A DNA stretch of 6,874 nucleotides from Candidatus Saccharimonadia bacterium (GCA_023257145.1 JALRDA010000014.1:1-6874), one strand, 5' to 3'. Shown: positions 1 through 5,280, counted from the first letter of the stretch. Numbers and translations: made by a program. The notes: generated by a model not told the origin, from the sequence alone.

Positions 1-633
1 GGAGCGTCGACGTGTTATCAGACATCCACCCCTCCATATTCCCCTCGAGAGTCTGGGCAAACATCCCGCCAGGTAATTTCAGCAGCTGGCATGACCGCGC
101 TTTCTCATTCACGTCAATTCATGAGCGTACGGCGAAACGCAATTATCGTCAGCGTTGTTGCAGCAGTGGTTGCCGGCTCACTGACTGTCGAGGCACTTCG
201 ACAACATACGATGGATAAAACGGCCGTCGTCGCTACCGATCCCAATAAAATCCTGGAAAATCTAGAATATCAAACGGTTATCCCAAGCGGGAAATCGATT
301 AGCGATCTTGGGGGTTGGCGACGTATTAGTCCACCCAATAGTCAACCCGTCTTTGCCTATGCAGACAGTATCGAAAGTATTTCGATCAGCGTTAGTCAGC
401 AGCCTTTACCGCAATCATTCAAAGCCGACACCCAAGGGCAACTTGCCGAATTGGCCAAAAAATTTAATGCAACCACGAAAATCGATACTGATAACAGTGT
501 GCTGTATGTCGGTACATCAGCAAAAGGCCCACAGTCAGCCCTATACGTAAAAAATGGCCTGCTAATTCTCATGAAATCACAAGAAAAAATTACTGATGAC
601 GGATGGGAAAAATACGCTAAATCTCTGGGCTAG
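1..633 (+). CDS. Single-pass membrane protein of unknown function, 5' end cut by window edge
   Basis: The frame is open from base 1 to the TAG at 631-633, giving 210 visible residues with no upstream stop. ATGs at 91 and 121 are possible starts, but neither has a Shine-Dalgarno sequence or a nearby -10 box. I therefore treat the gene as 5'-partial, with the visible N-terminus a Ser/Pro/Thr-rich, probably disordered cytoplasmic tail (residues 1-45). One hydrophobic helix follows at about 46-64 (NAIIVSVVAAVVAGSLTVEA), preceded by Arg-Arg as expected for an inside-positive anchor. The rest is a soluble domain of about 145 residues, probably outside the membrane, with blocks such as SDLGGWRRISPP, VSQQPLPQSF and GTSAKGPQSALYV. 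It resembles conserved hypothetical proteins of Saccharibacteria, from memory only. No enzymatic motif is visible. It converges on the gene at 709-1290, which has the same tail-helix-domain plan. If the true start is 121, the protein is 170 residues. Confidence 0.75.
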   Translation, partial: GASTCYQTSTPPYSPRESGQTSRQVISAAGMTALSHSRQFMSVRRNAIIVSVVAAVVAGSLTVEALRQHTMDKTAVVATDPNKILENLEYQTVIPSGKSISDLGGWRRISPPNSQPVFAYADSIESISISVSQQPLPQSFKADTQGQLAELAKKFNATTKIDTDNSVLYVGTSAKGPQSALYVKNGLLILMKSQEKITDDGWEKYAKSLG

Positions 634-649
634 CGAAGCGCCGTCTTAC

Positions 650-690
650 ATAAAATACTCCTCGCTTGGTATAGACGAGGAGTATTTTAT
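650..690. terminator. Bidirectional terminator hairpin between convergent genes
   Basis: A perfect 15-bp inverted repeat (arms 650-664 and 676-690, each with the core ACTCCTCG or its complement) encloses an 11-nt loop. The outer arms are A/T-rich (ATAAAATA / TATTTTAT), so either transcript ends in a GC-containing stem plus a U-rich arm. It starts 16 nt after the TAG at 633 and lies 18 nt from the stop of the minus-strand gene at 709. It can therefore serve both genes. Confidence 0.85.
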
Positions 691-708
691 ATCAATCACT
701 GATAATAG

Positions 709-1290
709 TTACGGCGCTTTGTATTTTTGAATAGACTGAGCGACTTTACCGTCAGCTTTCAGATTTTCATAGAAGAGAATCTGGTCCTTAGAGATGATCA
801 TTTGATCTTCTGGACCATGAATCTCGTCACCTAATTTAATAAGCTGCACATTACTTTGATCTGTCGAAGTTTGCTGAGGATTTTCAGAGCCTGCCTGTCC
901 ACTATTTTGCGTCTGTAAATAGTAGATGTCGGTCAGTTTGACGTACTCATTGTTCATTGGCTGTAGTTTACCAAAGTACACCTGGCCGTTTGTGAAAAAT
1001 ACCGCCTGATACTTACTTTTATCAATCGCGACGCCTCCGGTACTCATCTTTGACCATAGCAACCATCCACCCAGTCCAACGATCAGTACAATGGCGACAA
1101 CAACTAGAGGTAGTGGAAAGCGTTTAGTCGTTTTACGTTTTTTCGACACAGGAGATGTGGCAGGTTGCTGCGGAGCAATATTTTGTGGCTCAGGGACAGG
1201 CTGGAATTCTTCTTGACGCCGCGTTGCCTCTGGCCTACTCGCAATTCTTCTATCTGCCGGTTGTGGCATACGAAATGGTCCCCCATCCAT
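709..1290 (-). CDS. Single-pass membrane protein with Pro/Gln-rich cytoplasmic tail, conserved CPR-type hypothetical
   Basis: This is a complete gene of 193 residues. Residues 1-50 are a low-complexity tail rich in Pro, Gln and Arg. A basic stretch (KKRKTTKR, 50-57) precedes one transmembrane helix at about 59-79. The outer domain begins with YQAVFFTNGQVYFGKL (94-109) and ends with IKLGDEIHGPEDQMIISKDQ and FYENLKADGKV, separated by a Gln/Ser-rich linker (about 126-147). I recognise this block pattern as a recurrent hypothetical protein in Saccharibacteria and other CPR genomes, but I know of no assigned function. The start at 1290 is supported by GGAG at 1299-1302, 8 nt upstream, and by an extended -10 (TGGTATGAT) at 1326-1334. 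Outside location of the C-terminal domain is inferred from the positive-inside rule. Confidence 0.88.
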   Translation of the reverse strand: MDGGPFRMPQPADRRIASRPEATRRQEEFQPVPEPQNIAPQQPATSPVSKKRKTTKRFPLPLVVVAIVLIVGLGGWLLWSKMSTGGVAIDKSKYQAVFFTNGQVYFGKLQPMNNEYVKLTDIYYLQTQNSGQAGSENPQQTSTDQSNVQLIKLGDEIHGPEDQMIISKDQILFYENLKADGKVAQSIQKYKAP

Positions 1291-1325
1291 GTCTATTTCT
1301 CCAATTTCCCATTACTGTTGCATTT

Positions 1326-1334
1326 ATCATACCA
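1326..1334 (-). promoter_or_regulatory. Extended -10 promoter for the 709-1290 gene
   Basis: On the minus strand, TGG followed by TATGAT matches TGn plus a 5/6 -10 hexamer. No good -35 is seen 17 nt further upstream. The start point would lie near 1319, giving a leader of about 29 nt that contains the GGAG ribosome binding site at 1299-1302. This gene therefore appears conventionally leadered, unlike those from 2631 onward. Confidence 0.5.
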
Positions 1335-1415
1335 CACTCTAGCCATGAGCGCGATGATCGTTTTTTTCTAAGATTAACAGATGTCATATGACCCGCTAAC
1401 AACATCGCTGTAAAT

Positions 1416-1443
1416 AGAAAAAGGGTATCACTACCCTTTTTCT
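1416..1443 (-). terminator. Intrinsic terminator of the DUF4383-like gene
   Basis: A perfect 12-bp stem (arms 1416-1427 and 1432-1443, AGAAAAAGGGTA and its complement) has a 4-nt loop. It lies 20 nt after the TAG of the minus-strand gene at 1464. Read on the minus strand, the stem ends in a T-run (CCCTTTTTCT), as expected for rho-independent termination. Confidence 0.82.
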
Positions 1444-1463
1444 TGATTCGTATAACACTACTA

Positions 1464-1847
1464 CTATAGCGCCGCGTGAGGCGTTTCGCGCTTTGTTGCA
1501 AATCCAAAGTATAGCGCAGCTGCAGTAATGATAAGGTGCAGGAATATATCTGCGACATTATGCGCAACAATACCTAGAATGGCACTATCGCCGTAGAATA
1601 GTCCTAGTAGTGTTACCAAACCATAAACAACGCCAAATACCTGGAAATATAGCCGTGCGTTCTTGTGTGTACGCGACAACGCTAACGCTGCAATACCCGA
1701 TAGTAAGTGGATTGCATTGTGAACACCGTTAACGGCAAAAATACCTAATAAATGACCATCAGGGGTAAACGCTGGGATAAATCCTAGAATACCTACCAAG
1801 ATGAATACTACACCAAATGTAGTTGCTGCTTTTTGTACTAAAGTCAT
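1464..1847 (-). CDS. DUF4383-like four-helix membrane protein
   Basis: This is a small integral membrane protein of 127 residues with four predicted helices (about 8-27, 41-58, 67-85 and 92-115). The pattern fits the DUF4383 family, whose function is unknown: a first helix ending in GFIPAFTPDG, then the paired polar signatures NGVHNAIHLLSG (40-51) and AHNVADIFLHL (95-105). The longest frame begins at an ATG at 1853, but the strong AAGGAG at 1855-1860 sits only 1 nt before it. The ATG at 1847 has the ideal 7-nt spacing, so I chose 1847. This is the only gene here with a near-perfect Shine-Dalgarno. It has its own terminator at 1416-1443 and a palindromic upstream region at 1905-1949, so it is probably monocistronic and possibly regulated. 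The membrane role and family are fairly sure; the biological role is unknown. Confidence 0.85.
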   Translation of the reverse strand: MTLVQKAATTFGVVFILVGILGFIPAFTPDGHLLGIFAVNGVHNAIHLLSGIAALALSRTHKNARLYFQVFGVVYGLVTLLGLFYGDSAILGIVAHNVADIFLHLIITAAALYFGFATKRETPHAAL

Positions 1848-1904
1848 ACTCATTCTCCTTCTGTTGTTATGAACTTGCCCTTATCATCGTTTACTTTTGA
1901 TTTT

Positions 1905-1949
1905 GTGACAGTAATATATATTACAAAAGTGACGGACAATAAATGACAA
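1905..1949 (-). promoter_or_regulatory. Palindromic putative promoter/operator of the DUF4383-like gene
   Basis: The 14-nt sequence GTAATATATATTAC at 1911-1924 is a perfect palindrome, flanked by TTTTGT (1901-1906) and ACAAAA (1923-1928). On the minus strand, TTGTCC (complement of 1934-1939) and TATTAC (complement of 1911-1916) form a mediocre -35/-10 pair with a 17-nt spacer. TTGTCA (complement of 1944-1949) is another -35 candidate. The palindrome would overlap the -10 and could be an operator. The exact promoter assignment is uncertain. Confidence 0.4.
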
Positions 1950-1965
1950 ATACCGGTCAACAATC

Positions 1966-2631
1966 CTAGAGACGCTTTCTAGCAAATAGCGCTCGCACAT
2001 CCTTGTTGTGGAATACGATCCCACCATAGATGTAGAAAGCCAGCTGTGCAAGATTAACGATAAAACCAATCGTAACTAGCATTGCCACAAGTAGCGACTT
2101 GCCAGCAAAGAGTGTTGCAATTAAAGATATCTGCATCGGCAGACTAATTAACGTCAATAATCCTGATAAGATTACTAAAATAGCAAAAATATTAAAGATA
2201 GCATAAGCCATCCAGTTAAAACGTAAAATTCCAATACCAACAACTATCTGGAAAACTGCTGCTGCTATCAAAAAACTATTCGTGTACGGATAAACCGCTG
2301 CGACAGCCATCAAAGCGCCGAGCACAATAATTACTATGCCAATCACTTTTACTTTATTGTGATTTTTTCTAGTTTTATCTAACGCTTGTATCTCTTCAGA
2401 ATTCGGCTCGTTGTAACTATTTGCTACAGTATATTCCTGAACACGATCATCTGGAGCATGAGCAACTTCCGCCCCAGCGACGCCGTCCTCTGCTATATCA
2501 GCAAATGCGCGAGTGACCATATCAGACGACCAACCCGACGACACGAGCACCTGTGCAATCGCATTGTCGTCAAATCCGTTTTGTCGCTGCGTCATAATAT
2601 ATGTTTTTAATTGAGTAAGATCAGGTTTCAT
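1966..2631 (-). CDS. Membrane protein with N-terminal UBA-like helical domain
   Basis: This protein of 221 residues has two parts. Residues 4-46 form a small predicted three-helix unit with the pattern LKTYI..QRQNGFDDNAIAQVLVSSGW followed by VTRAF. It resembles the UBA-like 'GF-x5-I-x2-LV-x2-GW' modules placed in front of membrane domains in many CPR proteins (recognised from memory). An acidic linker (47-92) ends in KTRKNHNKVK, then come four hydrophobic segments at about 95-113, 119-137, 140-163 and 178-206. The tail is basic (FARKR). No catalytic motif is visible and the function is unknown. A GTG two codons earlier (2637) is in frame, but the TATAAT at 2641-2646 lies only 3 nt from it. 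The ATG at 2631 fits a start point 3 nt upstream. No Shine-Dalgarno is present, so the mRNA is probably leaderless or nearly so. Confidence 0.82.
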   Translation of the reverse strand: MKPDLTQLKTYIMTQRQNGFDDNAIAQVLVSSGWSSDMVTRAFADIAEDGVAGAEVAHAPDDRVQEYTVANSYNEPNSEEIQALDKTRKNHNKVKVIGIVIIVLGALMAVAAVYPYTNSFLIAAAVFQIVVGIGILRFNWMAYAIFNIFAILVILSGLLTLISLPMQISLIATLFAGKSLLVAMLVTIGFIVNLAQLAFYIYGGIVFHNKDVRALFARKRL

Positions 2632-2640
2632 AATCACGTT

Positions 2641-2671
2641 ATTATAGCAAAATATGGCAAATAAAAATCAA
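2641..2671 (-). promoter_or_regulatory. Extended -10 promoter abutting the start of the 1966-2631 gene
   Basis: On the minus strand, TGC plus a consensus TATAAT (complement of 2641-2646) lies 9 nt from the ATG at 2631. A weak -35, TTGATT (complement of 2666-2671), sits 19 nt further upstream. A start point 7 nt after the hexamer leaves a leader of about 3 nt. Confidence 0.65.
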
Positions 2672-2689
2672 AAACCATAAGTGTTTTGA
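2668..2689 (-). terminator. Weak A/T stem-loop after the muramidase gene
   Basis: On the minus strand, TCAAAAC and GTTTTTGA can pair with one bulged base around a 7-nt loop, and the stem is followed by a T-rich run (TTTTTATTT). It lies about 22 nt after the TAG of the muramidase gene and overlaps the -35 region of the next gene. The stem is low in GC, so it may be a weak terminator or chance. Confidence 0.3.
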
Positions 2690-2711
2690 GATTCAGGCTA
2701 ATTAATTTTGC

Positions 2712-3365
2712 CTAAAGCTTGCGGACAGTTGCGATACTCGCAAACATTTCGTCCACACTCACCTGCGCCTTATTTAGACCATCACCCGCATAATATGACT
2801 GCTCGGGGTTTTCGCCAATCGTTTTTGGCAGCGCAGCCCACTCTTTCGAAAGATTATGTGCAAATTCTTCACGACTAATCTTACTGTCGACATAATCGCG
2901 AATCCCACGGCGCTCCAGCAACGCTACCGCCAGCTTATCTTGCAATGCCTCATCAAACACTTCCGTGCCTGCAATATTTAGCTGAGTAACCAATCCTCGC
3001 AGCGTCGAGTCAATAAACTGATATCTACCCACTGCCGAACTGGCGTTGCCCTGTGCGACAAACTGTGCCTGCCATGCCAGCACTTCATCAACAGTCATTG
3101 CTGTGAACTGTACCGACGTATTGGCTGAATTACCGAAATAGGCATTATAGTTATACTTGCTTTCAACTTTTGCAATCGTATTAAGTAATTCTGAGGTGTA
3201 AAGCTGCTGTGCCTTTTGCATACTCAGTAGTATAAATGATCCCGCGATTCCTAGTACGAAAAGTACCGCTAAATTCGCCGGCTTTAATAGTAAGCGACTA
3301 GCGTACTTGCGCTGTTTTTTAAAGCGCCGAACAATTGTTTTATATAGCGTCCGTTTATATCGCAT
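2712..3365 (-). CDS. Membrane-anchored lambda-endolysin-like muramidase (peptidoglycan hydrolase)
   Basis: The protein has 217 residues. A very basic cytoplasmic N-terminus (Arg/Lys-rich, 2-28) precedes one transmembrane anchor at about 31-49. The remainder has the lysozyme-like fold pattern of phage lambda endolysin relatives (GH104 / phage lysozyme type). The candidate catalytic Glu68 sits in TIAKVESKYNYNAYFG. SSAVGRYQFI (109-118) parallels the family's GAGRYQL block, followed by LQDKLAVALLERRG, then the SKEWAALP motif matching the family's IWASLP, and a C-terminal SYYAGDGLNKAQVSVDEMF. The family cleaves the glycan strands of peptidoglycan; a domain outside the membrane is inferred from topology. 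It may remodel the cell's own wall, or act on a host wall if the organism is an epibiont. The ATG at 3365 has no Shine-Dalgarno but has TATAAT 9 nt upstream. Family assignment is good; exact bond specificity cannot be read from sequence. Confidence 0.85.
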   Translation of the reverse strand: MRYKRTLYKTIVRRFKKQRKYASRLLLKPANLAVLFVLGIAGSFILLSMQKAQQLYTSELLNTIAKVESKYNYNAYFGNSANTSVQFTAMTVDEVLAWQAQFVAQGNASSAVGRYQFIDSTLRGLVTQLNIAGTEVFDEALQDKLAVALLERRGIRDYVDSKISREEFAHNLSKEWAALPKTIGENPEQSYYAGDGLNKAQVSVDEMFASIATVRKL

Positions 3366-3374
3366 CCATTATCA

Positions 3375-3403
3375 ATTATAGCTTCTTCAACCATATTCGT
3401 CAT
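3375..3403 (-). promoter_or_regulatory. Promoter abutting the muramidase start
   Basis: On the minus strand, ATGACG (4/6 to TTGACA, complement of 3398-3403), a 17-nt spacer and consensus TATAAT (complement of 3375-3380) end 9 nt before the ATG at 3365. The expected leader is about 3 nt. It has GC rather than TGC before the hexamer but a better -35 than its neighbours. It fills most of the 54-nt gap after the upstream gene. Confidence 0.65.
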
Positions 3404-3419
3404 GTCATGCAGCGGGGCG

Positions 3420-3812
3420 TTATTTGTTTGCGTTATCTAGAGTTGTGATATTTAGCCGATCGCCAGGCTCTGGTATTGAATGTATTTTTTTAACAACGTT
3501 GTAGCCATCTTCTCTGCTGATCACTTTTTCGATTGCATCGATTTGGTGGTCAACTTTAACAATAAAGTCATTTCGACTCAGATGTAACTCGCGGTATTTA
3601 CTAAGCCGCAACGAAATGCGAACTGCACATTTTTCGTCCGAACACTCACATTTAAATTCAATTAGCAGTAAATCATCATGCAGCAGGTCTAGATTACCGT
3701 CCTCTTTGTGCATCACATCCAACGCATCTAAATCGGATCCTAATTTCTCGTTCAATCGACGAAAAATCATCTCATTCTCTATCTGTTTGCGTTCTGCACT
3801 AGATATCGCCAT
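3420..3812 (-). CDS. Small conserved cytoplasmic protein with CxCx4C motif, function unknown
   Basis: The protein has 130 residues, is soluble and charged, and has no signal or membrane segment. An N-terminal helix (RKQIENEMIFRRLNEKL, 8-24) precedes FKCECSDEKCAVRISLRLSKY (53-73), with cysteines at 55, 57 and 62, then ELHLSRNDFIVKVDHQIDAIEKVI and GYNVVKK. This order (ENE-x-x-FR-x-x-NE, then F-x-CEC-x4-C, then Y-x-x-H/R, F-x-V-x-x-H, VV-x-K) matches a widespread small hypothetical family that I recall from actinobacteria, Chloroflexi and CPR. The cysteines plus His77 and His89 could bind a metal or be redox-active; that is inference. The start at 3812 is supported by an extended -10 ending exactly 6 nt upstream, with no Shine-Dalgarno. 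The -35 lies at the end of the preceding pilin gene, so the gene is probably transcribed independently. Confidence 0.82.
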   Translation of the reverse strand: MAISSAERKQIENEMIFRRLNEKLGSDLDALDVMHKEDGNLDLLHDDLLLIEFKCECSDEKCAVRISLRLSKYRELHLSRNDFIVKVDHQIDAIEKVISREDGYNVVKKIHSIPEPGDRLNITTLDNANK

Positions 3813-3818
3813 GCATCT

Positions 3819-3848
3819 ATTAAAACATTATCGGCATGCTAATGGCAA
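3819..3848 (-). promoter_or_regulatory. Promoter for the leaderless CxCx4C gene
   Basis: On the minus strand, TTGCCA (5/6 to consensus, complement of 3843-3848), an 18-nt spacer and TGT-TTTAAT (extended -10, hexamer complement of 3819-3824) end 6 nt before the ATG at 3812. This places the likely start point on the A of ATG. A second hexamer, GATAAT (complement of 3827-3832), is an alternative that would give a leader of about 8 nt. Confidence 0.6.
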
Positions 3849-4373
3849 TTATAGCGCAGGGTCAGGAACGGTGATATTGCACTCAGGACCGCTAGATTGA
3901 TTAGCGGTAAATGCTAGGGTTGCACCCGGAATACCACACTGCGTATCGACCCCCTCTAGCTGATAGCGCAAGTTGTTTGGTGAGACGAACAAAATTCCCG
4001 TTCGATAGCCATCTGTCGAGTTTCTATATACTCTTGCTGTACTGGGATTTGGCAGACTTTTCGCGTAATTCAGCAACCCGGTATTTGCAGCGGTATTCTC
4101 GGTATAGACTCGATTATCCCAACACAAACCACCAGGATACGTCGTCCCTAAACAGTAGTTTCCGCCACCAGGATACACGTCATAATCAACTGCGTAGGCG
4201 GAATATAACTTGATGTAATCTTTGACCGCCGAAATAGTCTGTGTATTCCGAGCACGCTGCTGCACACCATTAAAAGCAACGATTGTAATGGCAGCCAAGA
4301 TGCCGATGACAACGATAACAATCAGCAGTTCAACGATCGTAAAGCCTCTTTGATGTATTTGTTTTGCCCACAT
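3849..4373 (-). CDS. Type IV pilin-like protein (prepilin)
   Basis: This is a 174-residue prepilin. A 10-residue leader (MWAKQIHQRG) is followed by the prepilin-peptidase motif G10/F11-TIVEL, with the conserved Glu at mature position 5, and one hydrophobic helix (11-33, FTIVELLIVIVVIGILAAIT). The helix runs into FNGVQQRAR, typical of Patescibacteria pilins. The globular domain has four cysteines (74, 84, 146, 165), which could form two disulfides, and Gly/Tyr-rich loops. The protein would be processed by a membrane prepilin peptidase and assembled into a surface pilus or pseudopilus; no assembly genes (pilB, pilC, pilD, pilM-O) are in the window. The frame is open further, to an ATG at 4589, but this would overlap tspO by about 180 nt and put 72 extra residues before the leader. 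I chose 4373, which has an extended -10 just upstream. Confidence 0.92.
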   Translation of the reverse strand: MWAKQIHQRGFTIVELLIVIVVIGILAAITIVAFNGVQQRARNTQTISAVKDYIKLYSAYAVDYDVYPGGGNYCLGTTYPGGLCWDNRVYTENTAANTGLLNYAKSLPNPSTARVYRNSTDGYRTGILFVSPNNLRYQLEGVDTQCGIPGATLAFTANQSSGPECNITVPDPAL

Positions 4374-4383
4374 GCTATTAATA

Positions 4384-4392
4384 AGTATAGCA
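4384..4392 (-). promoter_or_regulatory. Extended -10 promoter of the pilin gene
   Basis: On the minus strand, TGC-TATACT (hexamer complement of 4384-4389, 5/6 match) ends 10 nt before the ATG at 4373, giving a leader of about 4 nt. No convincing -35 is seen. It lies in the 38-nt gap after tspO, so the pilin need not depend on read-through from tspO. Confidence 0.58.
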
Positions 4393-4411
4393 AATCTGCT
4401 AGTGCTTATTT

Positions 4412-5209
4412 CTAGTTCGATCGCTGCGTAGACTTCATGGTAGTAAAAAACGGATTTAAATGACGGTTGCGATACGCATGCACAGCCACAAAGACCAGTA
4501 ATACGCCAGCAACAATAAACGCAGTCATACCGGTCGAAACCGCAGAAGGAGTTTGAATCTGCTGAACACCGATGGCAACTATCCCCCAAATACAGGCGAC
4601 TAGCACTTCACGAATATTTCGTTTTATTAACAGGACCGCAAGAACTAACCCCAGGCCCACCAATACAATATTTGCAGCCACGGCAGATACGTATACTCCA
4701 ACCGATGCGAGCCAGCTTGCAATATTCACCACACTCGCAACTGTCACCCAGCCCGTATAGAGCATTAATGGCCACCATACACAGATAATGACTTTGGCTG
4801 GCGGATTATCCATTGCGATCTTAAGGCGCCACAACAGCACGTATAGTGACGTCGTAAGTAACAGCAATATACCGACAGACAACCCGGTCTGATCTTGAAC
4901 AAACACATACGTCCACAAGCCGTTACAAATACTCGCAATGATAAACAGTGGGCCGGCCATTTGCGGCAGTACATTCTCCGCTTTTTGTCGCAACAGATCG
5001 CGCGCTTGATACACCACAAACACAACTAGTAGTACATAGATCAGTGACCAGATTGAAAATGCGTACGTCGCCGGTGTCAAAGCTGTCGCATATTTATCAG
5101 AAATTTCATTGATAGCCGGAACATTTAATATCTGCGCGGCAACCAAAAAATTCATCACCAACGCAAATACAAGCGCAAGAATATTTCCAATTTGCCAAAG
5201 TCTCTTCAT
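4412..5209 (-). CDS. tspO: TspO/MBR-family tryptophan-rich membrane protein, long form
   Basis: The protein has 265 residues and seven to eight hydrophobic segments, with Trp-containing motifs typical of the longer TspO/MBR-related branch. These are NEISDKYATALTPATYAFSI with WSLIY (34-58), CNGLWTYVF (95-103), LWRLKIAMDNPP (126-137), then VWWPLMLYTGWVTVASVVNI (144-163). Classical TspO proteins are about 160 residues with five helices, so this one has extra C-terminal helices. Family members bind porphyrins or sterols and are linked to oxygen, light and stress responses; the ligand of this long form is unknown. The frame can be extended to a TTG at 5239, but the ATG at 5209 sits exactly 6 nt after an extended -10 (TGCTACAAT), so I chose 5209 as a leaderless start. 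It is divergent from the photolyase gene with 71 nt between starts, and the two may respond to the same stress. Confidence 0.86.
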   Translation of the reverse strand: MKRLWQIGNILALVFALVMNFLVAAQILNVPAINEISDKYATALTPATYAFSIWSLIYVLLVVFVVYQARDLLRQKAENVLPQMAGPLFIIASICNGLWTYVFVQDQTGLSVGILLLLTTSLYVLLWRLKIAMDNPPAKVIICVWWPLMLYTGWVTVASVVNIASWLASVGVYVSAVAANIVLVGLGLVLAVLLIKRNIREVLVACIWGIVAIGVQQIQTPSAVSTGMTAFIVAGVLLVFVAVHAYRNRHLNPFFTTMKSTQRSN

Positions 5210-5215
5210 ATTCTT

Positions 5216-5224
5216 ATTGTAGCA
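5216..5224 (-). promoter_or_regulatory. Leaderless promoter of tspO
   Basis: On the minus strand, TGC-TACAAT (hexamer complement of 5216-5221) is followed by AAGAAT and then the ATG at 5209. The expected start point is the A of ATG. No -35 match is seen 16-19 nt upstream. TGCTACA is mirrored in the photolyase promoter at 5265-5273. Confidence 0.65.
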
Positions 5225-5264
5225 AACGCCAGCTCTCAATCGATTACGGTCAACCCAGTGGTCA

Positions 5265-5273
5265 TGCTACACT
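5265..5273 (+). promoter_or_regulatory. Near-leaderless promoter of the class II photolyase
   Basis: TGC-TACACT (hexamer 5268-5273) ends 7 nt before the ATG at 5281, giving a leader of 0-1 nt. There is no clear -35 and no Shine-Dalgarno. Just upstream are two direct copies of GGTCA (5248-5252 and 5260-5264) 12 nt apart, and the palindrome AATCGATT (5238-5245). These are possible regulator sites between the two divergent promoters. Confidence 0.6.
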
Positions 5274-5280
5274 TGAACGT

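Noticed and set aside
1155..1391. Plus-strand open frames overlapping the start of the 709-1290 gene
   Set aside because: They are antisense to a well-supported gene and run through its promoter. The hydrophobic, Phe/Leu-rich translations look like shadows.
1291..1463. Possible small gene in the 173-nt gap
   Set aside because: The gap is explained by the leader and promoter of one gene and the terminator of the other. No short frame with a ribosome binding site was found.
1250..1570. Minus-strand open frame of 106 codons
   Set aside because: It spans the gene start at 1290, the terminator at 1416-1443 and the end of the DUF4383-like gene, and its translation has no family resemblance.
2632..2637. 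GTG start at 2637 for the UBA-like membrane protein
   Set aside because: It lies 3 nt from the TATAAT hexamer, so it would probably precede the transcript start.
3911..4213. Plus-strand open frame of 100 codons inside the pilin gene
   Set aside because: It is fully antisense to a clear pilin and has no credible start signal or protein pattern.
4374..4589. N-terminal extension of the pilin frame to an ATG at 4589
   Set aside because: It would place 72 residues before the prepilin leader and overlap tspO by about 180 nt. The ATG at 4373 gives a normal 10-residue leader and has its own -10.
5210..5239. TTG start at 5239 for tspO
   Set aside because: The extra ten residues are not membrane-like, and the extended -10 at 5216-5224 lies inside them. 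The ATG at 5209 fits the leaderless pattern.
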